DNA of 64,000 nt from Heliopora coerulea (GCA_030142905.1 JASJOG010000002.1:2788501-2852500), one strand, 5' to 3'; positions 1 to 12,962 are shown, numbered from the stretch's first letter. Translations and numbers: made by a program. The notes: generated from the letters alone by a model not told the origin.

Positions 1-325
1 CATTAAATGCGACGAAACGTCGACGTCTAAACTAGGCCTGAACTATGCCTAACTGGTATTCTAACTATGCCTAACTGGTGTTCTAGTTTCATTACAGTAA
101 AGAAAACTAGATTAAGTAGAGTGCTGGAGGTTAAATCACTTTAATTTCTTACATGGAGATGATTTTCACCCTCGGTAATTTTACGCAGGCAACAAAGCTA
201 ATTGATAAAATGTAGTTTGTCATAAGGAAGTCTGGCTAATGTTTTTGGGGTGAGTGGTGACTCAAATATGTTTACTCCCATTAGCCTAGTGTATTAGATA
301 CTTGATTTCTATTCTTATGCATTAG

Positions 326-368
326 GAGGAAGATTCAATGACAAGGTCCCGAAACGAAATGGATCCGG
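326..368 (+). CDS. Death-domain gene, short exon a
   Basis: A 43-nt exon between ATTAG and GTAATT. It is read in phase 0 as EEDSMTRSRNEMDP and leaves one base for the next exon. Its short length makes it the weakest exon of the chain. An earlier exon was looked for between 1 and 325 and none was convincing. Confidence 0.4.
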
Positions 369-3300
369 GTAATTAAGCGATTATTTTTTAGTTTATATGA
401 GAACCATATTACTAATTTGGTGAGTTTCGCACACGTAGTTAACCAGTTGTACATTCTCAAACTCAGCATTTGATTTACATGTCTGTTTTTTCAATTCATT
501 TATAGTTGTTACCGAAGAACATCCAGAAAATTTATTGCCATCAGGTGAAGCGCTTTTGTTTTTGATAAGAATGTTAGTAACCTGTAAAAACCATCGGCCA
601 GCGTTTCGATTCGAAACAGCTGCATGCTCAGTTCATCGAGAGCATGATGATGATGGTCAACAAGAAATAAACGCAAGATAAGTAGTGCAAACAAATGTAT
701 ATTGAACAATGAGGGACACATTTTTTCTTTCTATTTCCAGTTCCCGGTTCAGACATTAACAAGCAAGGATATCGAAAAGTTGTGGCCGGTGGTGCAAAAA
801 GCACCACCGGTAACGCAACCATTTTTGTGATCTTGTGTTAATTTATTCATAAATTTCATGTTTATAATATATCCTAGCAACTAGGTGTACGCTGTGGGCG
901 GAAACAGGCATGCCTCATTGTTTTCGTATTAAGTTGAACTGAGCATGCGCATTGTTTTAAAGCTCCCACATACCTTTTGAAAAGCTTTTGGGCACATATT
1001 TCCACGCTTCTTTGGGAAGTCTCATTAGTATTCAACACTGAAGGTGACTGCGTAAACCCTCCTGATCTCATTCGTATTCCTACGGAGGTCTTACTCGAAC
1101 TCCGACGGTCGCCCGATCCTTTTCTAAACCATAATTAAACTTACTCTCCGATTCCTTTCCAGCGTTGATCCGAACTTCAAGCGATTCTTGCATGTCCAAA
1201 TGGACATTATCTAAAGTCAAAGTAATGTAGAAATTGATAAAGATACTTTATCTTTTCACATCTAAGTCTGCATTGGCGAAAACGAGTTTTTTAACGCGCT
1301 CCTCGGTCGAGTCGACCCGCTGTATCTTCACTGTGTCTATGAAGACATGATCGTGAACAATTTTAGTAGAATGATTGCTTATTTTGCCCTCGTGACTCGA
1401 GGAACCTTACGACGAAAAAACCCTTCGAAAAGCAGTAAGAACGATTTTAAAGCGATCAACTTGGGTATATTCAAGCAAATTCGAGTTGCTAGGTCAGCTG
1501 TTTCTAAATGCAGTTTTCCATTTCATCCGTTTTGCCCGCACAGGCGAGACGGGCGTTCACAACGAGTGCACGCGCGTTTCGAATTCAATTTCCATTATTT
1601 TTCCGGGTTAGGGCGCGTGTTTTAAATTTAAAGCCAACATGGCGGCTTTAAATCGGCGAAGAATCTTAATGTTGGTTATCTTAATGCAAAGATTGAGAAG
1701 AGCGAAGTACAGGAAAAGGTTCTGGATAAGACAAACCTACCAAGACAGGAAAACAAAATGAGAATGCCACACTCTTGTGCGTGAAGCTATGCTTTATGAT
1801 CACGAATTTTTCTTTCGAATGTTTCGAATTTCACCCATGAAGTTTGAAGAGAGAATCAGCTGTACGTTTTGGTGAAAGTTGATCGACTGGTTAGAATAGT
1901 GTTGAGAAACACTGTTGATGGAATTTGTACTGACTGACTTATCGACGGCCTCATAGTGCAATGATGAGGAACAGTCAACAATAACCAGCCATTTTATATA
2001 TATGGTTCGTTTCATAATATTTGTTCGTGGTTTCTTTTAAGGGAGATTTTGCGGTTTGTAGTGTGACTGGGTAAAGTCTATATTTTATGTTGGTGTATTT
2101 TTGTAGTGTGTGTGGGTCATCGGTTTTGTTTATGGTGATATAAAAATGGGATGCTGCGTAGGCAGTATAAAACAGTACGAAAAGTTAAAAGGTTCGTTTT
2201 ATGTTTTGACGGTTCGTTTTATGTTTTGAATAAAATATTTTGTGAGGTGCGGGTAACTGCTGTAATTGGTTGAATAGTTTTTGGTCCAAGTTGGTATGTG
2301 GTACCAACTTTCTCACGTGAGTCGTTTTTTGTAGTTTGAGGTATAGGTTACAAATTCTGCCACATTCCACTCAATGTTGTGTTTGCAAAAAGGCCAAAAG
2401 GGTCAGGGAACTGCTTAGATATAGGAGAGGAGATATACTGAAGTTTATAGCAAAGGAAAGTCGTTGGAGTTAAATGTTAAATTTTATATAAAATCTGGGG
2501 TATACTTTTATTGGTAAAAAAGTCCAGTGACACAAAAATGTCCATTAAGATTAAAAAGTCAATAATAAAGTAATGAGAAGTATATAATCGAAAGTCATTT
2601 GTTATTTTAAACGTCGATCAGCAAACCGAAAAGGGGATTAACACATAAAGGGCCTAAGGGTATGCAACTGCGTAAACGTTAAATAAACGAGAAGAAAAAA
2701 ACCCACAAAGCAATAAAGAATGCAAGCCCATATTTTTAATCGTCCATGCATGTTTGCCAAATCATTAATTTGTAAAGGAATAAATAAATGATGGAATCTA
2801 AAACTCAAGGAAATAAAGAATAAAGATTAATTAAAGATTTCTGGAGACAGTTTACGACTAGTTTTTTCCTTGTTCATCTTCGCCTACCTTACCCAAACAG
2901 CGTTCGAAAAGACTCTTTTGATAATCTTGAGAAGCTTCTCGTCTCCTCTGTTGCTCGACGATATGTCTGAAACTGTACCTAAGCATGTTGCCAACTCTTC
3001 ATTAAACAACACATTGTCAACATATACCATGGGTCCCACACTGCGTTTGTTAATGTTTCATGATTACTCAAGGTATATTAAAGAGCAAGGCTAAATTTTT
3101 CTAAAAATACTTATTAGTATTAATGAACAAATGTGGGACTGACTCAAACGTCGACGATGTAGTCCAACTTTTGGTTTTCTTATCACAAAATTCGTGAATT
3201 GAATGCTGTTCGATCGGATTATTTGGTAGGTATTGTTCTTTTTCACAAGCAATAAGTGAATGCATTAAACTTGCGCCAATTTTATCCTACAACTGTACGA

Positions 3301-4012
3301 GCAACGAATACTTTTTAAAAACCTCAAAATAAAGTGAAAATTGGCAGTTGTGTTAGACGGTAAATAGTTCAGAATCGAATGATGGGAATTAAATTGTTAA
3401 TGGGTTTACTCTCCCTATTTTATTTATGATCTCACGTCTGGTCCGTTAAGACGTTCAGCTTTGATGAAATTAAAACATCCCAGTGTAGTTTGAAAATCGC
3501 TGAAAATCCGATTTTAAGAAATCCTAAAATTTAAAAGTTTTCAGGATATAATGCCCCTCACCCTCTCAAAACTTTTTCTGGGGAATTTCTATATCTTACT
3601 CAGTAAAATCTTGTTAAGCGAACTTTTTTAAGATTAATTTGAATATTATACTAAAACTGGAAACCTTCTTCCATCAGGAATAGAAGTGCCTTCAAGCGTG
3701 AGAAGCGAAGACCCGAGGCTGGTGGAGTCTGTGTGGAATTCAACCATTCTTTCTGGGAGAGAAATTTGCCGATTATCCCGAGATATTTCGGCGAAATGGC
3801 TGGAATTGGCACTTATTCTGAACATTCCATCTCACCAGATTGAAAATCTGGTTGTAAACCTTGCTTATCCGCAGGTAACAGATAAAGCAGCGAGAACGTT
3901 GGAGTTGTACAACACAATATCTGGCTTTACCAGAGAAGAACTTGGGCAATGTTTAGAGGAACTAAATCTTCTTGGACTTAAACAGAAAGTAATGAACGGA
4001 GAATATCGATAG
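326..4012 (+). CDS. Death-domain protein, 3' exons of a gene
   Basis: Four putative exons, 326-368, 506-544, 741-809 and 3678-4012, join in one frame (486 nt, 161 codons plus stop). Each internal boundary has AG/GT consensus, and every junction falls after codon position 1. The last exon, about 110 codons, has the helical pattern of a death domain: a hydrophobic helix starting ICRLSRDISAKWLELA, then ILNIPSHQIENL, and a final helix ending LKQKVMNGEYR. The domain mediates homotypic assembly in apoptosis and innate-immune adaptors or receptors. The short upstream exons encode a polar, acidic linker, as in the cytosolic part of a receptor or NLR, but which type cannot be told because the 5' exons lie before base 326 or outside the window. 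The death-domain call is from helix pattern and tryptophan placement (inference from family knowledge); the exon chain is seen in the sequence. Confidence 0.6.
506..544 (+). CDS. Death-domain gene, short exon b
   Basis: A 39-nt exon. The acceptor is a pyrimidine-rich tract ending ATAG at 505, and the donor is G/GTGAAG at 545. The phase 1-1 reading gives VTEEHPENLLPS, in frame with both neighbours. Confidence 0.5.
741..809 (+). CDS. Death-domain gene, exon c
   Basis: A 69-nt exon with a strong acceptor (TTTCTATTTCCAG) and donor G/GTAACG. Phase 1-1. It reads PGSDINKQGYRKVVAGG followed by AKSTT, and joins directly in frame to the death-domain exon. Confidence 0.55.
1639..1880 (+). pseudogene. 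Harbinger transposase N-terminus relic
   Basis: From ATG 1639 the frame reads MAALNRRRILML followed by a basic stretch, then after one in-frame TGA continues HTLVREAMLYDHEFFFRMF and ISPMKFEE. That is the characteristic N-terminal region of PIF/Harbinger transposases (basic region, then LVRE...D.EFFFR.FR.S...FEE). Similarity then dissolves and stops accumulate. It lies in the long intron of the death-domain gene, in the same orientation. The rest of the 810-3677 intron shows no coding sequence that I can support. Confidence 0.6.
3678..4012 (+). CDS. Death-domain terminal exon
   Basis: The exon begins after TTCTTCCATCAG and runs in one frame to TAG at 4010-4012. It begins with two bases completing a codon, so it accepts a phase-1 predecessor such as 741-809. 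The encoded domain is described under the gene entry. No further coding sequence follows for several hundred bases. Confidence 0.7.
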
Positions 4013-4149
4013 TTTGGGTAAGATCACGATTGTCGCTTTCATTTTCTAACTTAAAAACTAAAATTTGTAGATAAAACTGCGCATGGATTTTTCACCTTTA
4101 TTGATTTTGTGTAACAATATTTCTTTATGAAGAAGGTTGTCGAAATACC

Positions 4150-5010
4150 AATACTGCTGTTTAGATCAATTAGGACAATTGCACGCATCATCTTGTAATT
4201 TAAAGGAAATCTTTAGTTCAGGATCATCAACATAGCAGTCAATTAATGAATATTGGGAAGTTGAAGGTAAATCATTCATATGGATACTTAAAAGAGGTGG
4301 ACCCATTATCCTCGCGGGAGGCCACTTGTCAACGGTAAAGCCTTGGAAATAGTTGAATAGATTCGTACCATCAAGTATTGTTCAGATAACTACAATCCTG
4401 GCCAATAGTGAATGGGACGGCGTTGCAAATGACTCCCTACTAACCATACAAAAGACGAAAGAGGGAATGTCACTCACTCCTCTCCCTATCCCCCCTCCAT
4501 CAATGTTGCTTCAATCCCCCGTGTAAGATGATTCTGGCTGTGTCTTACGCATAGCAAAAAATTGACCAAAAACTCGCATCATTGAACGGGGGGTCAGAAG
4601 TGTGTTCATTTTTAAGTGTTGTCCCAGTATTTTTGGCCAGGATTGTAATTTAACATCAGGACAGGGTTGATTGCGAAAAGTCTACACTTTGGAGTTTTAA
4701 CAAAGGAATGTCATGGTTGATCCTGTCCAATGCTATACTCATATCCAATAGGTCAATGGCAATCGCCTCGTTTCTATGGATGTTGTTCAAAATCGCGTCC
4801 GTAGTAGGTATCGTCGTGGTTTCTCTCGAATGCTACTTTTCATTACCATTTAGTTAAGTTGATAGTCAACTATACCCAGTCAAGCACGTCGGTAACAAGC
4901 AAGTTTGCCTGTGGTAATGGCTTGTTCGTGGCCAGCTTCCTTGAAAATTGGGATTACCTCTGCTATTTTCCAAACACCTGAGAACGTGTTACTAGTGAAG
5001 GAGCTATCCA
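4150..5010 (-). pseudogene. Decayed LINE reverse transcriptase fragment
   Basis: Reading the minus strand from 5010 downward gives, with frameshifts, pieces of a LINE-type reverse transcriptase. They are: a WKIAEVIPIFKEAG segment (motif before the fingers), AIDLLDMSIALDRINHDIPL (equivalent of F-D--KAFD-I-H), and after an interruption TSGLPRGIMGPPLL with HMNDLP (equivalent of GVPQGS-LGPLLF--INDLP) and CYVDDPELK (YADDT motif). The order of motifs is correct. The body is cut in two by the MITE at 4393-4645. No intact frame exists. Confidence 0.6.
4393..4645. mobile_element. TA-flanked MITE (mariner-like ends)
   Basis: The 253-bp element has inverted ends CAATCCTGGCCAA..., with further similarity inward (TGGGAC on both sides), and is bounded by TA on both sides (4391-4392 and 4646-4647). 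It has no coding capacity. TA target and short ends fit the Tc1/mariner group. It sits inside the reverse transcriptase relic, so it arrived later. Confidence 0.65.
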
Positions 5011-8000
5011 TTATGTAGTTGATTGATGGCAGAGTAACTGAAAGAGCTTCTTCAAATGCTACTTTGAATATTATTATTGTCCAGAATTTTGTTAAGATAA
5101 TTTCTATTAGTCTTCTAATTAATAAAAATAGTCTAACAATAAGTAAAATTGTTCTAACAATTACTCAAGTCAAAGACAAATTCCTTTTTCTAAGAAATAA
5201 TACGTCTTAAAATGAAATATAATCATGCATTACTTGCGCAATAACAAATTAGTTGCTCAGACCGAGCCCTTTCCGTTAAACCTTCCAAGCAGTGACAGTC
5301 CTCTAGTGTTTTAATCTGCTGAACTGTTGTCGATTTTACTTGTCATGAGGAGACATCTAGTCTAGAAAGGTCTAAAAAGTCTCGCTGGTATTTGCACAAT
5401 TTAACTTACTTAGTCAACACAGAATGTATTCCATCTCACATACTTTCAGAGTTATAGTTTGCTCCATACGTATAGGTATAAAGATGAATGCATTATACAA
5501 TCTCCTGCAATCAAATATGTTCTCTGTTTTAAAAAATTGAACTGAATAAAAAAGTGCATACGTTTGATTTAAATATACATACGTATTTACTGACAAACAA
5601 CACCATGGTAACTTGTATAAATAGACCTAAACCAGTTTCCATGACATATGTCTACGAACTGGTTTTAAACTTCTTGTAATTCACCATGACAGTCTTAAAG
5701 CAATTCAAAAAGTCAGCTGGTGTGACTTTGTCATGAAAAACAGATGATGTAGGACAAGGATGCCAACTTCGTGGGATTTCAGAAGTCAATATTCCAGAGA
5801 TTGATTCCGGCAATGAAAGCCCGAATAGCTTCTTTCATTTTCTCCGTCGGGATTGTTGACAGAATGAATGTTGGCAAATTATATAAGCCATTGACGAATC
5901 AAAAGCTTAAGGCCATTTCATTGTTGCTTTCAGAAGCACCATGATTCAGGATCCTCATGCTCCTAAGAATAAAAAACAATCCATTTCTCAAAAGCTTTAA
6001 TATTACAAAACAAAGTTGTGTTACCTTAAGTATGAGGACAGAAGCGTTAAGTATTGCTACAACTGTGGCCATCACACTTACAAGACTTGACTGTTTTTAC
6101 TAACAAACCCTTACCGTTAGCACATAAACCAAATCATTTGGTGTTTTAGCAATCTTGTTCAGCTTCCTTACTGATCCATTGAATAAGAGATGTAATTTTG
6201 CATCACATGAAGAACCTTTACATCTGAATGGAAATAAGGTTGTATTTTGTATTAGTGAAATGCAGAACCTGCATGAAGAATTAAAGCAACGAGTCATCCC
6301 AAGCACTCTTTTTTACATAGTATTATGTTATATCATATCATATATCACATCGTTTTACATTACATTATGTATCATATTACATTACATGTTTACCAATTTT
6401 ACCAATTCTTTTATTGAAGAACTCAAGCTAGTACTAACTGGTTTGGTTTTAAAGAATTATTGCGCGTATAAGTTCAAGTCACAAATAAGGCTATGGATGG
6501 CGGGTTGTTGGGAAAAATTCAGAGGCATGCCATGGCCATTCGCGTCGTAGAGATTAAGTTCCCCCAAAAACCAGCGTTGCAAAAGGATTTTGTTAAGGTT
6601 AACCCATATATTCTGCACAAGTATAAAATTCTGGTTTTAGTTTTGACGTTTGGGCGTCAGATTACTCAGCTCTTTCTAAGGCGGACACCTCTCTAAGGCG
6701 GACACTAAATTTGGCCCCGAGAGTGTCCGCCTTAGAGAGAGAGTTCACTGTATTAGACACTGATCAGTAGTATCCAAGACAATTTTCTCATCCAAATGAT
6801 GGGGCCATTTCATGCAATGCTCAGTAACAGAACCGTTCTCTTCTTCTCCCATACGTTGTCATGGTCACATACATGTGAACGAGAGATCTGGAAGACACAG
6901 AGGCTTTGCTTCCAAATACAAAAGGAGTCTGGGATATACGTATATTTGGATAAAAACATACGTACATGCACACTGATACACATATACACAGATTGTATAA
7001 CACTCGATATTTCCTTACTTGTACTTGGCTTACTTGGATGCCCTACATTTTGTCTTGGCCACACCATAATAAATAATGTAATCTATGTACTCATCAAATC
7101 GCCGTAAACATTCTTACGTGAAACTTGGAAAATTATGTGGTTCAACTTTGCTGATGATTCTATTCAATGATCTGGGAGAGAAGAATTTGCAAGTCACGAT
7201 CTCACAACAAAAACTTTATAGTGACACTTTTATTAATAGCTAGTTACAGTATATGCATGCATTATCATTCATGTGTTATACTCTAGCATTTGCATGTGCG
7301 TTATCTCATTTGAACAATGAAATTCAAAATTTCATACATGAATCTGGTTTTGCCATAAGCATGTACAATTGATTTGTGACAGAATTTAATTTTCTTTCAT
7401 ATAACATTTCAACTCATTTCACTTCAAGTCTATTGAAATCATTTCCCAACGAGGGAACGAGTTGCCCAGTTTTACCAGATGTGAGAACACATGGGCAAAA
7501 AGGTGACCTTAATTCCTCTGGGAGTTCCCTATATTGCACTATTTAAGAGAAATTAAATCGATATATTTTAACTACTTTTTTTAAAAAGATAATAGTACAC
7601 ATACTTGTATTTTAGAGAATCATCCTTTATTTTTAAATAATTTTATATCGTTGACTAAGGTATTATTAATATACTTTTAAATATTGTTTTAAATATTGTT
7701 CATCCTGTTAATAGTAGCTCATGTATTGTAACTGAAACGACCTAACAATTCAAATAAAGTTGTTACTATTATGTTTAAATCTTAAATTATAAAGGGTCTG
7801 TCTAAATTAGCAAAAAGTTTTTCCTTTTTTTCTGTCCTCAAGGATTTTTTTTTCACGCGTGGAAACGTACTTTCTAATGCTAAGATATGTCTCCTTGAAA
7901 CAAGAAATTTTATAAAGTACTGCAACGAACTCTGTATTATTTACAGTAGTTATTTTTCTTTTTTTTAGTTGTTGTTGTTGTTGCCTTTTTGTTGTTTTTA

Positions 8001-8589
8001 GGATTTTTCTTGAATGATTGTTTGCTTGGTTTTGAATGATGTAATTCAGAAAAGCAGTATATATTATGTAGTATATATTATGTATATATAAGTATATATT
8101 ATCATTGTTCTTTTAGGACAATGCTACTGTAACTTTGAGAAAATCTTTACTAATTCTTTCTTTTTGCATTGAGAATGAGATCATGCATACAGTATCTGGT
8201 TTTGAACAGAAATATTCTTCCCACTTGCTTTAAAAAGAATTCTTGCCGGGAATATTTTCACTTGTTTTAAGCAAATTGTTTTCTCCGTTTGTTCTTACCA
8301 AGAATGTATTTTCTCATTTTAAATAAAGCAGATTCCCAGTAAGAATTTTCATTTTTGCTGTGTAGTATCAATTTATTATGCATGGGAAAAGAAATTTTTC
8401 ATTTACGTGAACTGAATTCTCAAGAGAGTGACGATACATTCATTGAAAATATAAGAAAATCAACAGCACATGTTAAGCAAGCGAATAAAGCGGTTTGAGA
8501 CAACTTATAACGGCTACTCGACGAAGGCAATGAATAAGTCAAGTATGCCACGGGCGCTAAGTTAATGCTTTTTAATTACTCTGAGCAAG
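5011..8589. other. No supported gene; AT-rich intergenic DNA
   Basis: I see no credible exon here. Open frames are short and lack splice context or recognisable domains. Contents noticed: a short transposon-end relic at 6670-6755, (TA)-rich patches near 8050-8100, and long T/A runs. Poly-pyrimidine tracts with AG are common but no coding segment follows them. Confidence 0.5.
6670..6755. repeat. Solo terminal hairpin of a DNA transposon
   Basis: The motif CTCTCTAAGGCGGACAC and its inverse GTGTCCGCCTTAGAGAG face each other across a short loop, and the segment ends GTTCACTGTA. The layout (AACTCTCTAAGGCGG...) resembles pogo/Tigger-type termini such as that at 14283. The other end of the element was not found. 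Confidence 0.4.
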
Positions 8590-8595
8590 ATCATC

Positions 8596-9290
8596 TTACT
8601 AATACTGATGCACTGGCTTGGTGCAAACCGTTCAACGGCGAAAGGAATAGCAAAACGATATTTGCAAGAAGATCTAAGAACTATACCTCATGGCCGGCGC
8701 AATAACACTAAGAAAGATGACGAAACCAGGCAATGCATTCAAGATATTATAAAGGAAAATCCTGTGTTTACCCTGGAAACCGTAAACGAAACACTAAGAG
8801 AAAGATTACCGGAGGAAGTGCAAATACATTCCCTAACAGCTGAAAAAATGCTTGACGATATGCTGTACACCCGTAAGATTTAGATGTCGAATTCAACGAA
8901 ATCGTCCAGACGTTAACGACGTGAATATGCACCTCGGTTTCTTGCAGTAGCAATAGAAAATAAAATTGTCGTAATCAAAGAGTGTGGTTTCAGCACTTGG
9001 ACAGCTGGAAGCCATGGCAGGTGGAGAAGTGGCAAAAGAATTAATCGCCAGGTTTTTCGACATAAAAGCCATAACGATAAAGCCAGCAGTGTGTCACCGA
9101 TTTTATGTCTAGTGCACCATTCGATCTATATAAATGGGATGACGAAAGATTCGCTCAAATTTTGTAGGCTTGTGCTGAAGTTTAACAAGACGAAGAGACC
9201 TCATCGCCAAGCGGAACGTTTGCAGATCATATCTACTTGCAAATGCTACCAACCTTTTCGCCTTTCCTTCATATTGTTGAAGAGACCAGG
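8596..9290 (+). pseudogene. Decayed Tc1/IS630-type transposase
   Basis: A frame from about 8608 carries a helix-turn-helix (GANRSTAKGIAKRYLQE), then DETRQCIQDIIKENP and LETVNETLRERLP, ending at TAG 8881-8883. In a shifted frame the text continues QRNRPDVNDVN, and near 8980-9050 FSTWTAGSHGRWRSGKR, matching the G-N-WT-R--GRA--GE region after the first catalytic Asp in cnidarian Tc1-like transposases. The catalytic residues are not intact and several stops or frameshifts are present. It is therefore dead. Confidence 0.55.
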
Positions 9291-10509
9291 ACATTAGCTT
9301 TTTCAAAACCCGAAAACCGTAATAAAGAATATTGACGTCATCAATTACCACGAAGTTTATTTCATAGCCACATTGTTATTGAACTTTGAGTTGTAGTTGT
9401 CCGCCGTTGAGTTAACCGAACTCGCCGAGTCCGGCAATAATATTCACGATGCAATATACTCTGATGTGAGAGAAAATGTATATTTATCAATAAAGCTATC
9501 CTTTATGAACACCTGTATCCGTAAAATTCCGTCGATAAACATAGAAAGGAATAACGGTAAACAAGCACCGTTACTAAGAATGTGTGATATTTGTCAGCCG
9601 ATGATTCAGCAAGAGATGCAGAACAGGTAGAGAGCACAGGAAGTAAATATTTCGTTAGGTTATACTGGAAACAAATCCTCGTTGGCCCTGCAAAATTGGA
9701 CTTATTGAAGCCATAACAGTACCCAAATCGGCAGCGTGGTTTAGACACATGTAAACTTATCTGCCACATTGTATCAATCAAAAAGTAATCTTGGGCTAAC
9801 TCATCTGCAGTAGTACAAACAATTTGCTATTTAAAATTTTCTCATTTTGGACTTCAACCTTTCTTTGCTAAATTTTGAATCAGTGAGCAGAACGATCCAC
9901 TGACTGGTCTTCTTGAGTTAAACTTGTGCGTTAATAATTTACCAAAATACACAAATGAATGTACCGTCAATCTCTTGAGAATTCATTTGATGTAAATAGC
10001 AAACGTCTTTTTTTCATGCATCATAAATTAAAACTGTTGAAGTTCCGTTTATTTTAATGAACCTTGCTTGGTGTTGATGAAACTTCCATCGCGCTAATGT
10101 TATGTCAGACGGTGTAGTTGAATATTGCTTTTATAGTTTAATGGAGGACAAAAGGTACACTTATGACTTGAACTGGTCAATATTATAAGTTTATTATATG
10201 GCTAGGCCCGTTAACCAGTCTGTACGAAAATGACGTGCGTTGATTGGCCACCAAACCATGCAGTAAGTTTTCCGTCCGGCCCGGCAATTCCTGGAGGGAA
10301 AACTTCCGAGTTGATTTGAAGACAAGCAAACCAGACTCAGGAACGTTTTACCAAGAATCAACAGCAACAAACTGCTTGCGAACTAGTTAAGTCTTTTCCG
10401 TGACAATTTTGGCTAAATATTGAAATAATAAGTATAAAAAGAGAAAAGAAATAAAGTTAAGGAAAACTCGAAATCGTTGGTAAAAACAAGCAAGTAGACC
10501 TAAACTTAC
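9291..10509. other. No supported gene
   Basis: Only short unrelated open frames are present, without splice context. No repeats of note, apart from the boundary of the foldback element that begins at 10510. Confidence 0.4.
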
Positions 10510-11600
10510 GAGGTGCCGATGTGGACAAAACTCCTCTTTCGCAAATATTCGTTCAATATCGTCATACGCGCTCCAAATTAAAATAAAACTATGCTGTATT
10601 CGTAAAAATACATTCGGAGTTAAATAAAGGAATTTTAAGTACTTTTAAAACCGTGTTAAAGGATTTATCAAGGAAAGTATGCTACAGACCAAAATATGCC
10701 TTCTAATTATGATCCTTTGCGACCCGACGGTAATGGTTAAAAACAAACATGGCGGCGCGGTCCAGAAACACATCTCCAGTCTTTCTAGATATTTCAAAGA
10801 CAGTTCTCCTTCAAATTCAAAACCTGTATGACAAAGGGCCCTTAAAGAGGCCTTGTTTAAACTAACATGTTTTGTTATTTGTTGTGTTTTATCCTGTCAT
10901 GGCTTTTCACATTCGAATTTTGAGCTGGGCATTAATATTCATCCTACGACTACGATTCCCGCCTGGTAAATCCTTTGTCAATGTTTTAAAGGGCCCTTGT
11001 CTCAACATACCGAAGCTTCGCTGGATGCCTTAGAAAATCTGGCCATCCGTATGGACGAAGTTTGCTCTACATTTTTATCGTAATCCTCAACGGGGTAGAT
11101 CCTGGCGATAACTCCATGTGGCAGCAATTTTCTCGACTTTCGTTGGTTTTGACTAGCATAAAAGCGTACATAAACAACGATGCGGAGAAGCTGAGAGCTG
11201 AGGAAAATTACAACCAGCATAACACAAAGGTTCACCGAAGCTTCGATGTGTTGCGCGAAGGGCCCTTTGTCATACAGGTTTTAAGTTCGAATAACTATGA
11301 TTTGAAGAACTGTTTTTGAAATATCTGGAAAGACTAAATGTGCTTCTGAAACGCATCGCTATGTTTGTTTTTAACCATTACCGTCAGGTCGCAAAGGATC
11401 ATAATTAGAAGACATATTTTGGCCTGTAGCATGCTTTTTTTTCGATAAATCCTTTCAAACGATTTTAAAAGTATTTAGAACTCATTTAACTTCGGATGTA
11501 TTTTTATGAGTGCAGCATAGTTTCATCTTAATTTAGAGCGCGTATATCGATATTGAACGAATATTTGCGAGAGGGGAGTTTTGTCCGCATCGGCGCCTCA
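10510..11600. mobile_element. Foldback element with ~340-bp inverted arms
   Basis: The left arm, about 10510-10850, and the right arm, about 11258-11600, are inverted copies with scattered differences. Examples: GAGGTGCCGATGTGGACAAA against its complement at the far end, ATTCGTTCAATATCG, and CGTTTCTAATTATGATCC-type internal matches. Both arms meet at a GGGCCCTT/AAGGGCCC motif next to a 400-bp unpaired core. No transposase is present in the core, so it is non-autonomous. Confidence 0.65.
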
Positions 11601-12962
11601 TATAAACTGCTACATTGCAAAAACCAAAGCGTTTCAAGAAGTAGAGGGAGGAAGGAAAAGCCACTCAAATAAGTTCCTTGTTGACTTTATTCATTTTGTC
11701 TGCGTGAGAAAGTATTTGCCTTTGATTTTTTAAGACCCCTGGTCCTCGCTTCTTCGTCACTTTGTCTCTACAAAAAACCCCGGCCAACCGTATGGACCGC
11801 ACATTCGGTTAATAAGTAATAAATGCGAAAGCCCACCTTACATTTACACGAGGCCTGCGAATGGTAAGAACATTACATTTGCATGGTTCATTCGAGTGTT
11901 TTCGCACCATTTCCCCGTGATCTGCGTTAAAAGGTAAGGCTGTAAAGATTTAAACTCCCTAATACTTAAAGAAAGACTGATAGAAGTCGTGATTACTTTT
12001 TGAGATTTTTTTTCCACAAGTTCCCTCTGAATTAAGGACCGGTTTCATGACTTACGTATTTGGCTTTTGAATTTCCCGTGAAACTGGAAGCTGCACGGGT
12101 TAAATACGATTTGTATAAACTACAGGTCGAGTCTAATAAAAACTCCTTACTCCGTCATTTTAAGAAATTTCCATGATTTCTTTGCGGAAATTAATGTTTT
12201 TTCTTGCTTTAATTTCATGGTAGTTCATATACTTTAAAGAATCCTAATTTGGAAGGAGTGACAATGGGCAATGAGGTAAATAAGGGAGAGGAGTTAAAAA
12301 ATAAACAGAACACATGTATAGAAACGAATACATCCTAAACTGTATTTCCTCTTGTAAAGCTGCTTTTATGCTTTTAGCATAGTTGACATTACGAGGTGTT
12401 GCGAGTGTCAGATAAATAAGCTGTTTACATCCTCAAAGAAATTACTCTCTCAGGATTATGCCACAAGGAAAATTCTACCTGGCCACAAATGCACGAAATT
12501 TACCATTAAAATGATCAGCCACATTTATATTGTTCGTTGAAAGACGTACGAACAGAATGTGAAGCCATTATAAAGAGTGTAATTTTTATCAAACTTGTAC
12601 AGAATTTCCAGAAAAAGACAATTTTTATGGGTTCAGACTTTAGTTCTTGTCTCCTGAGACAGCTTGATTCTCCCAATAATTATTTGGAAGTAACGGTCCA
12701 GTACTTAGTAATCGTAATCCATTGAGAGAGCGTATTGGACTTCATCAGAAATTCAATTCAAAACGAATAAGGTCTATGTTAACAAAATGACACGCTTACT
12801 ATAAGCTCTCATATATATAGTTGTGAGTTAGCACATCCCAATGAGCCAGCCCAGGTGTTTCTTACACAATTTCACGCCTTGAAAAGTTATTTCTTTGATT
12901 AGCATGTGCGTCTACAGTAAGACTACAAGAAGAAGCCTTGTGTCTTGGCCAAGAGTTTAAAC
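11601..12962. other. Upstream region of the GPCR; no other gene seen
   Basis: No exon or repeat that I can support. A TATATATA-containing tract lies near 12815, about 150 bp before the GPCR start codon. It could be promoter sequence, but nothing else confirms that. Confidence 0.35.

Noticed and set aside
189..249. Extra exon before 326 (good acceptor and GTGAGT donor)
   Set aside because: All three frames contain stops.
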